Assembly: GCA_013362835.1 (NCBI GenBank)
Contig: JABFVJ010000400.1
Span: 1-18,668, forward strand
DNA length: 18,668 nucleotides
Source of the DNA: Nonomuraea sp.
GTDB lineage: Bacteria; Actinomycetota; Actinomycetes; Streptosporangiales; Streptosporangiaceae
Direction of reading: 5' to 3'
Numbering within the stretch: position 1 is the first letter of the stretch; every line of letters starts with the position of its first letter. Position numbers and translations under genes: made by a program. The notes under the pieces are model-generated. The model was given only the letters and a program-made list of their open reading frames with translations. It did not search any database and was not told where the DNA came from. Shown piece after piece: positions 14,881-18,668 of this stretch.

Positions 14881-15793
14881 GCCGGGCGGCCAGGTCCCGC
14901 AGGTGGGCGACCAGCTCGTACGGCTCCCGCACCTCGAACTCGCAGCCCAGCGCGAGCAGCCTGAACGCCAGCCAGTCGAGGGTGTCGGCGTGCGCCCGCA
15001 GCAGGCAGGTGCGCTCGTCGACCGGCGTGACCTCGCCCCACTCCGCGACGATCCGCGCGGCGGCCGCGTGCAGGACCACGACCGCCTCGTACGTCGGCAC
15101 ACCCGAGTAGAGCCTGGCCGCGACGAAGGCGGCGGGGTCGGCCGGCTCGCGTGAGGTGATCCTGGCGCCCGTCCCCCTGGCCTCGCTGACGCGGTCGATG
15201 CGGAAGACGCGCCAGTCGTCCCGGTCGCGGTCGTGGGCGAGCAGGTACCAGCGCCGACCGGCCGCGACGAGGCGGTGCGGATCGGCCAGGCGGGCACTCT
15301 CCGTGCCGTCGGCGGCGCGGTGGCGGAAGCGCACCTGTTCGCGGTTGGCGATGGCCACGGCCAGTGCCGTGAGCTGCGCCGGGTCGACCTCGAACCCGTC
15401 GGGGCCCGGCAGCGGCACGGTGGCGGTGCCAAGCGAGGCCACCCGGTGGCGCAGCCGGGACGGGAGCACCTGTTCCAGCTTGGCCAGCGCGCGTACCGAC
15501 GCCTCCTCGATGCCCTGAACGGGATGTCTGGCGGCGGTGGCGAGGCCCACGGTGATGGCCACGGCCTCCTCGTCGTCGAGCAGCAGCGGCGGCATGGCCG
15601 TGCCCGCGACCAGGCGGTATCCGCCCTCGGAGCCCATGGTCGCGGCGACCGGGTAGCCGAGCTCGCGCAGCCGTCCGACGTCGCGCCGGACCGTACGGCG
15701 GCTGACCCCCAGCCGCTCGGCCAGCTCGCCGCCCGGCCACTCGCGCGGGCTCTGCAGCAGCGACAGAAGGCTCAGCAACCGCAGCGAAGTCAT
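14825..15793 (-). CDS. WYL-domain transcriptional regulator (YafY type)
   Basis: The 322-residue protein begins with a DeoR/HTH_11-like winged helix: LAERLGVSRRTVRRDVGRLRELGYPV at about 24-49, with the EGGYRL wing at 56-61. The WYL domain covers about 140-230 and keeps its W182-Y183-L184 motif, with RVFRIDRV following; a C-terminal extension (WCX-like) runs to about 305. WYL domains are thought to sense nucleic acid or small ligands. The gene is divergent from the VOC protein gene, a common arrangement for this family, and likely controls it. CATTCT seven bases before the ATG may be a leaderless-type -10. The 3' end overlaps the hydrolase gene by 56 bp. Confidence 0.92.
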   Translation of the reverse strand: MTSLRLLSLLSLLQSPREWPGGELAERLGVSRRTVRRDVGRLRELGYPVAATMGSEGGYRLVAGTAMPPLLLDDEEAVAITVGLATAARHPVQGIEEASVRALAKLEQVLPSRLRHRVASLGTATVPLPGPDGFEVDPAQLTALAVAIANREQVRFRHRAADGTESARLADPHRLVAAGRRWYLLAHDRDRDDWRVFRIDRVSEARGTGARITSREPADPAAFVAARLYSGVPTYEAVVVLHAAAARIVAEWGEVTPVDERTCLLRAHADTLDWLAFRLLALGCEFEVREPYELVAHLRDLAARLTRASERGSRAPAESPPR

Positions 15794-15814
15794 GGATCAC
15801 AGAATGCCCGACAT

Positions 15815-15835
15815 GTAGGACAAGGACTGACCTAC
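15815..15835. promoter_or_regulatory. Possible operator dyad between WYL regulator and VOC gene
   Basis: GTAGG (15815-15819) and CCTAC (15831-15835) form a 5-bp dyad with an 11-bp centre in the 88-bp divergent gap. The arms are short, so this is tentative. Confidence 0.3.
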
Positions 15836-15868
15836 TGCCTGAATAGCGTCTTCTCATCGCACCGCTTC

Positions 15869-15874
15869 AGGAGG
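15869..15874 (+). promoter_or_regulatory. Ribosome binding site of the VOC gene
   Basis: AGGAGG, seven bases before ATG 15882, is a perfect Shine-Dalgarno. It contrasts with the leaderless-like starts of most neighbours. Confidence 0.8.
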
Positions 15875-15881
15875 GCACATC

Positions 15882-16364
15882 ATGACCGTCAACCCGATCC
15901 CCGAGGGCTACACCACCGTGACGCCGTGGCTCATCTCGCAGGACACGGCCGGGCTCATCGACTGGGTCGAGGCCGCGTTCGGCGCCGAGGAGCTGGGCCG
16001 CATGACCGACGAGGAAGGCCGTATCGGGCACGCAGAAGTACGGATCGGGAACGCGGTCGTGATGATGTTCGACGCCAGGCCCGACTGGCCCCCGACGCCC
16101 GGTTTCCTCCGCCTGTACGTCCCCGACGCCGACGAGACCCACCGCCGGGCCGTCGAGGCGGGCGGCACCTCGGTCACCGAGGTCACCCACCTGTTCTTCG
16201 GCGACCGCGTCGGCCGCGTCCGCGACCCGCTGGGCAACCTGTGGTGGATCCAGACCCACATCGAGGACGTCTCCCCCGAGGAGGTGGAGCGCCGCCTCGG
16301 CGACCCGGTCTTCGTCAAGGCGATGGAGTACGTGCAGAGCGCGGACTTCTTCCCCGGACGGTGA
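15882..16364 (+). CDS. VOC (glyoxalase/bleomycin-resistance/PhnB-like) family protein
   Basis: The 160-residue protein has the paired beta-alpha-beta-beta-beta layout of the vicinal oxygen chelate superfamily. The first half includes TPWLISQDTAGLIDWVEAAFGA and GRIGHAEVRIGNAVVMMFD (His50, Glu52). The second half has LRLYVPDADETHRRAVEAGG and the C-terminal signature DRVGRVRDPLGNLWWIQTH. Members are metal-dependent lyases, dioxygenases or drug-binding proteins; the PhnB-like subgroup is mostly uncharacterised, so no substrate is given. It is divergent from and probably regulated by the WYL protein. The 3' end overlaps the convergent DUF5360 gene by 50 bp. Confidence 0.9.
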   Translation: MTVNPIPEGYTTVTPWLISQDTAGLIDWVEAAFGAEELGRMTDEEGRIGHAEVRIGNAVVMMFDARPDWPPTPGFLRLYVPDADETHRRAVEAGGTSVTEVTHLFFGDRVGRVRDPLGNLWWIQTHIEDVSPEEVERRLGDPVFVKAMEYVQSADFFPGR

Positions 16365-16740
16365 GCGCGGCGATGGCCGGCAGCGGGAAGAGCAGCAGAA
16401 AGAGATTGGGGATCCACCAGGCGAGCGAGAAGTCGCCGCGCAGGGTCCAGAACGCGATCGCCATCAGCCCCGAGGCCATCGTCAGCACCAGTGAGACCAG
16501 CATCAGCGGTGGCCCGCTCGGCGAGCCGCGGCGCAGGAGGAGCAGGCTCGTCAGGCCGGTGCCGCTGGCCAGCAGGTCGATCCAGAGGAACGACCAGTTC
16601 CAGGCCACCATCAGCGGGTCGGCGTAGTCGGCGAAGGCCCATTCGGGCGGGATCAGGCCGATGCCGGTGATCGTGAAGTAGGCCACGAAGGCGAGATCCG
16701 TGAACAGCATCAACACCTTAGTCACGCGCAGCACGGTCAA
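16315..16740 (-). CDS. DUF5360 (YvaD-like) membrane protein
   Basis: The 141-residue protein has four predicted membrane helices at about 5-30, 45-68, 78-99 and 106-127. It shows a typical sequence for the YvaD-like family: LMLFTDLAFVAYFTITGIGLI, then IPPEWAFADYADPLMVAWNWSF. No function is known to me. The TTG at 16740 is used here; GTG at 16734 or 16725 are alternatives. The start region overlaps the end of the upstream tetR by 23 bp (only 8 bp if GTG 16725 is used), so the two are cotranscribed and probably coupled. The 3' end overlaps the VOC gene. Confidence 0.8.
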   Translation of the reverse strand: MTVLRVTKVLMLFTDLAFVAYFTITGIGLIPPEWAFADYADPLMVAWNWSFLWIDLLASGTGLTSLLLLRRGSPSGPPLMLVSLVLTMASGLMAIAFWTLRGDFSLAWWIPNLFLLLFPLPAIAALTVRGRSPRSARTPSP

Positions 16741-17266
16741 TGGCCTCCATCAGGTAGCGGCGGGTCGGTTCGTGCAGGTCGGGCCCCGGTTCGCTGAGGC
16801 CGAGGAGTCGCGCGGCCCACCAGCCGTCGACGGCCAGCCGTACGGCGGTCGCGGCGGCCGGGTCGAGGCCGTCGTCGGCGAGCCTGGCCTGCCAGGCCGC
16901 GAACCGCTCGCGCAGCGGCTCCAGCCCCGCCGGATCGACCAGCACGCCCGCGAGCAGCGCGGCGGTGACGCGGTCGGCGGGAGCGGAGGCGGAGTGCCGC
17001 TCGGGAATCGTGGCCAGGACGTAGGCGCGCAGGAAGTCGCCCGGCCGGGACCCCGCCTGCGCGAGCGCGTGGTCGAAGGCGTCGGTCAGGCGCGCGACCA
17101 TGGCGCCGACCAGGGCCTGCTTGGTCGGGAAGTGGTAGAAGAGGCCGCCCTTGGAGACGCCGGCCCGCCGGGCGACGGCCTCCAGCGTCAGCGACTCCGC
17201 CCCCTCGGACAGCAGCACGTCGGCGGCGGCGTCGAGCAGCCGGTCCTTCGAACTAGGTCGTGGCAT
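16718..17266 (-). CDS. TetR-family transcriptional regulator
   Basis: The 182-residue protein has the helix-turn-helix at about 27-46 (LTLEAVARRAGVSKGGLFYH) after DRLLDAAADVLLSEG. The YHFPTKQALVGAMV linker and a C-terminal effector domain with AVDGWWAARLLGL follow. ATG 17266 is preferred; the frame extends to 17335, but that region contains the operator and is not coding-like. TAAAGT seven bases before the ATG is a leaderless-type -10. It is cotranscribed with the DUF5360 membrane protein and divergent from the maleylpyruvate isomerase-like gene. A palindrome in the gap overlaps the likely -10 boxes of both directions, so it probably represses both units. The ligand is unknown. Confidence 0.92.
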   Translation of the reverse strand: MPRPSSKDRLLDAAADVLLSEGAESLTLEAVARRAGVSKGGLFYHFPTKQALVGAMVARLTDAFDHALAQAGSRPGDFLRAYVLATIPERHSASAPADRVTAALLAGVLVDPAGLEPLRERFAAWQARLADDGLDPAAATAVRLAVDGWWAARLLGLSEPGPDLHEPTRRYLMEAIDRAARD

Positions 17267-17273
17267 GCCCGTT

Positions 17274-17279
17274 ACTTTA
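17274..17279 (-). promoter_or_regulatory. Putative -10 box of tetR/DUF5360 operon, leaderless type
   Basis: TAAAGT on the minus strand, seven bases before ATG 17266. Its upstream two bases are part of the operator palindrome 17278-17293. Confidence 0.5.
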
Positions 17280-17293
17280 CCGGCTGACCGGTA
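17278..17293. promoter_or_regulatory. TetR operator palindrome
   Basis: TACCGG (17278-17283) and CCGGTA (17288-17293) are perfect 6-bp arms around CTGA. The site resembles ACCGACCGGT-type TetR operators. It touches TAAAGT on the minus strand and TACAGT (17292-17297) on the plus strand, so one bound repressor could block both promoters. Confidence 0.65.
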
Positions 17294-17333
17294 CAGTTTG
17301 GCCGAGGACCCCGGGACGACGCAGAGTGAGGTC

Positions 17334-18125
17334 ATGGATCACATCACCCACTTCCACCGAGAAGTCCGGGCGTTCGAGGCTGCGGCCCGGCGGGCGGCCG
17401 CGTCGGGCGACCTGCCCCTCGTGCCGTCGTGTCCCGGCTGGTCGGTCGCCGACCTGGTCATCCACCTGGGCGCGGTGCACCGGCACGTCACCGCCGTCAT
17501 CGCGGACCGGCGGCCGGGGCTGCCCGATCCCACCGACCTCGCCGTTCTGGGCCTTCCGCCGGACTTCTCCGACTGGCCGCACCCCGACCGCGCTCCCAAC
17601 ACCGGGCCGATGCCCGCGGCCGTGCTCGACTGGTTCGCCGAGGGGGCGGCGCGGCTCGAAGCGGTGTTCACCGCGAGCGCACCCGGCGATCCCGCGTGGA
17701 CCTGGTCCGACGAGCAGACCGTGGGGTTCTGGCAGCGGATGCAGGCGATCGAGGCGGCCGTGCACCGCTGGGACGCCGAGAACTCGATCGGCACGGCGGG
17801 GCCCGTGGAGCCGGCCTTCGCCGCCGACGCCGTCGGCCAGGTCTTCGAGGTGATGGCCCCGGCCCGGCGCGCGCGGACGCAGGCCCCGCCGGGGGCGGGC
17901 GAGCGGTACCTGTTCCGGCAGACCGACGGGCCGGGGTTGTGGGCGGTGCGCTTCGACGGCGACGACGTCCGGCTCTGCGAGGGCGACGAGGGCGACGTGG
18001 AGCTCGCCGGCACCGCGTCCGACCTGCTGCTGTACCTGTGGCGGCGGCTTCCGGCCGAGCGGCTCGACGTACGCGGGGACGAGGCGGTGCTCGACCGCTA
18101 CTTCACGTTGGTGCCGCCTGTCTGA
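17334..18125 (+). CDS. Maleylpyruvate isomerase-like (DinB-fold, mycothiol-dependent family) protein
   Basis: The 263-residue protein has the MDMPI N-terminal four-helix domain (about 1-150) followed by a C-terminal domain (about 165-260). PSCPGWSVADLVIHLGAVHRHV lies at 31-52, and the later helix has the EAAVHRWDAE motif. H49, E140 and H144 match in kind and approximate spacing the zinc-binding His/Glu/His set that I recall for the Corynebacterium glutamicum enzyme. The family uses mycothiol in isomerase or transferase reactions; most members, including this one, have no proven substrate. ATG 17334 was chosen because the longer frame enters the divergent tetR gene. TACAGT at 17292-17297 could be the -10, giving a leader of about 30 nt. 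It is likely under control of the divergent TetR. Confidence 0.85.
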   Translation: MDHITHFHREVRAFEAAARRAAASGDLPLVPSCPGWSVADLVIHLGAVHRHVTAVIADRRPGLPDPTDLAVLGLPPDFSDWPHPDRAPNTGPMPAAVLDWFAEGAARLEAVFTASAPGDPAWTWSDEQTVGFWQRMQAIEAAVHRWDAENSIGTAGPVEPAFAADAVGQVFEVMAPARRARTQAPPGAGERYLFRQTDGPGLWAVRFDGDDVRLCEGDEGDVELAGTASDLLLYLWRRLPAERLDVRGDEAVLDRYFTLVPPV

Positions 18126-18132
18126 GATGTCC

Positions 18133-18138
18133 TACTCT
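18133..18138 (+). promoter_or_regulatory. Putative -10 box of the AraC-type gene, leaderless type
   Basis: TACTCT ends seven bases before ATG 18146 in the 20-bp gap after the isomerase-like gene, with no clear Shine-Dalgarno. Confidence 0.4.
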
Positions 18139-18145
18139 GGCGGGC

Positions 18146-18668
18146 ATGCAGGTCAGGGAGTTGGGCGGTACGCAGCTCGCCGTCATCGAGCCGGTTTCGG
18201 GCGGCTTCCCCCGGCACAGTCACGACGAGTACGTGATCAGCGTCAACCTCACCGGCCGGGAACGCGTACGCCTCGACCGGTCGTCCTTCGACGTCGACCT
18301 CGACGAGGTGACCGTCTACAACCCCGGCCAGGTCCAGTCCTGCACCACCCGTACCCCCGCCGGAACCCCGTTCGCCTGCGTGAGCTGGTACGTCCCGCCC
18401 GCGACGACCCGCTCGCTGACCGGCGGCACCCTGATCGACTTCGAACGCCCGGTCGTCCGCGCCCCCGGCCTCCGCAAGACACTGCTGACCGCCGCCCGCA
18501 CACTCACGGCCGACCCCGCCCCGACCTCGAACCGCATGCCCGCCGCCGATCCCATACCGACCTCCACCCGCACGCCCGCCGACGATGCCGCGCTGGTCGA
18601 GGAGCGGTTGACGGTGTTGCTTCTGCGGCTGTTCGATCTCGCGGCGGGCTCGCGGTCACGAGCTCAGG
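18146..18668 (+). CDS. AraC-family regulator, N-terminal part (3' end outside window)
   Basis: The frame from ATG 18146 is open to the window end (174 codons). It encodes an AraC-type cupin sensor domain: GGFPRHSHDEYVISVNLTGRERVRLD at about 19-44 with H24 and H26 of the cupin, then DEVTVYNPGQVQSC and FACVSWYVPP. Such domains precede a C-terminal double helix-turn-helix, which would lie outside the window. After the cupin, at 18509-18580, a 36-bp unit occurs twice in tandem (ADPAPTSNRMPA, ADPIPTSTRTPA), forming an unusual proline-rich linker before the helix ALVEERLTVLLLRLFDL. It follows the isomerase-like gene by 20 bp on the same strand but may have its own promoter. The effector is unknown. 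Confidence 0.85.
   Translation, partial: MQVRELGGTQLAVIEPVSGGFPRHSHDEYVISVNLTGRERVRLDRSSFDVDLDEVTVYNPGQVQSCTTRTPAGTPFACVSWYVPPATTRSLTGGTLIDFERPVVRAPGLRKTLLTAARTLTADPAPTSNRMPAADPIPTSTRTPADDAALVEERLTVLLLRLFDLAAGSRSRAQ
18509..18580 (+). repeat. Two tandem 36-bp units in the AraC-type gene
   Basis: 18509-18544 and 18545-18580 encode ADPAPTSNRMPA and ADPIPTSTRTPA. They match at eight or nine of twelve residues and at most bases, so this looks like an in-frame duplication within the linker. Confidence 0.75.

Noticed and set aside
17267..17335. 23-codon N-terminal extension of the second TetR protein
   Set aside because: Contains the operator palindrome and -10 box; ATG 17266 gives the usual short TetR N-terminus.

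Overview
The window is gene-dense, very GC-rich DNA with strong G/C preference at third codon positions and frequent GTG/TTG starts. This fits a high-GC actinomycete. The metG, pmt and rsmI neighbourhood and the many small regulators suggest a Streptosporangiales/Streptomyces-like genome, but that placement is inference. No tRNA, rRNA, CRISPR array or insertion sequence was seen, and no gene-free stretch exceeds about 150 bases.

Layout. (1) 1-1723: the 3' part of an AfsR/SARP-like ATPase regulator (+), then a terminator-like hairpin. (2) 1757-4811: metG and, upstream on the same strand, a family 2 glycosyltransferase with four membrane segments. (3) 4912-10522: a surface-glycosylation block holding a GT-C membrane glycosyltransferase (+), a protein O-mannosyltransferase (-, copy A), rsmI (-) and a second protein O-mannosyltransferase (+, copy B). 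Divergent rsmI and pmt are also found in mycobacteria, so copy B is probably the ancestral pmt and copy A an extra paralogue. (4) 10635-11834: a protein of unknown family. (5) 11821-18668: an accessory run of divergent regulator/enzyme pairs: MerR with DUF5996, TetR with alpha/beta hydrolase, WYL regulator with VOC protein, TetR plus DUF5360 with a maleylpyruvate isomerase-like protein, and finally the start of an AraC-type regulator cut by the window end.

The main find is a perfect 354-bp inverted repeat (6962-7315 and 9605-9958) shared in frame by the two mannosyltransferase genes. Just upstream, the copies differ at roughly 12% of bases, and more downstream. Most of the repeat also has codon choice unlike the rest of both genes (Leu CTC, Lys AAA). 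This points to recent gene conversion, perhaps of imported DNA. The repeats enclose the 5' parts of both genes and the whole of rsmI, so inversion of 7316-9604 would exchange the N-terminal parts of the two enzymes in frame without breaking any gene.

Other points are a widespread TAnnnT-like box 6-7 nt before start codons (leaderless-type starts), clear palindromic operators at three regulator genes, four convergent gene pairs whose 3' ends overlap, and a short coding segment of 39 codons behind the first TetR gene.
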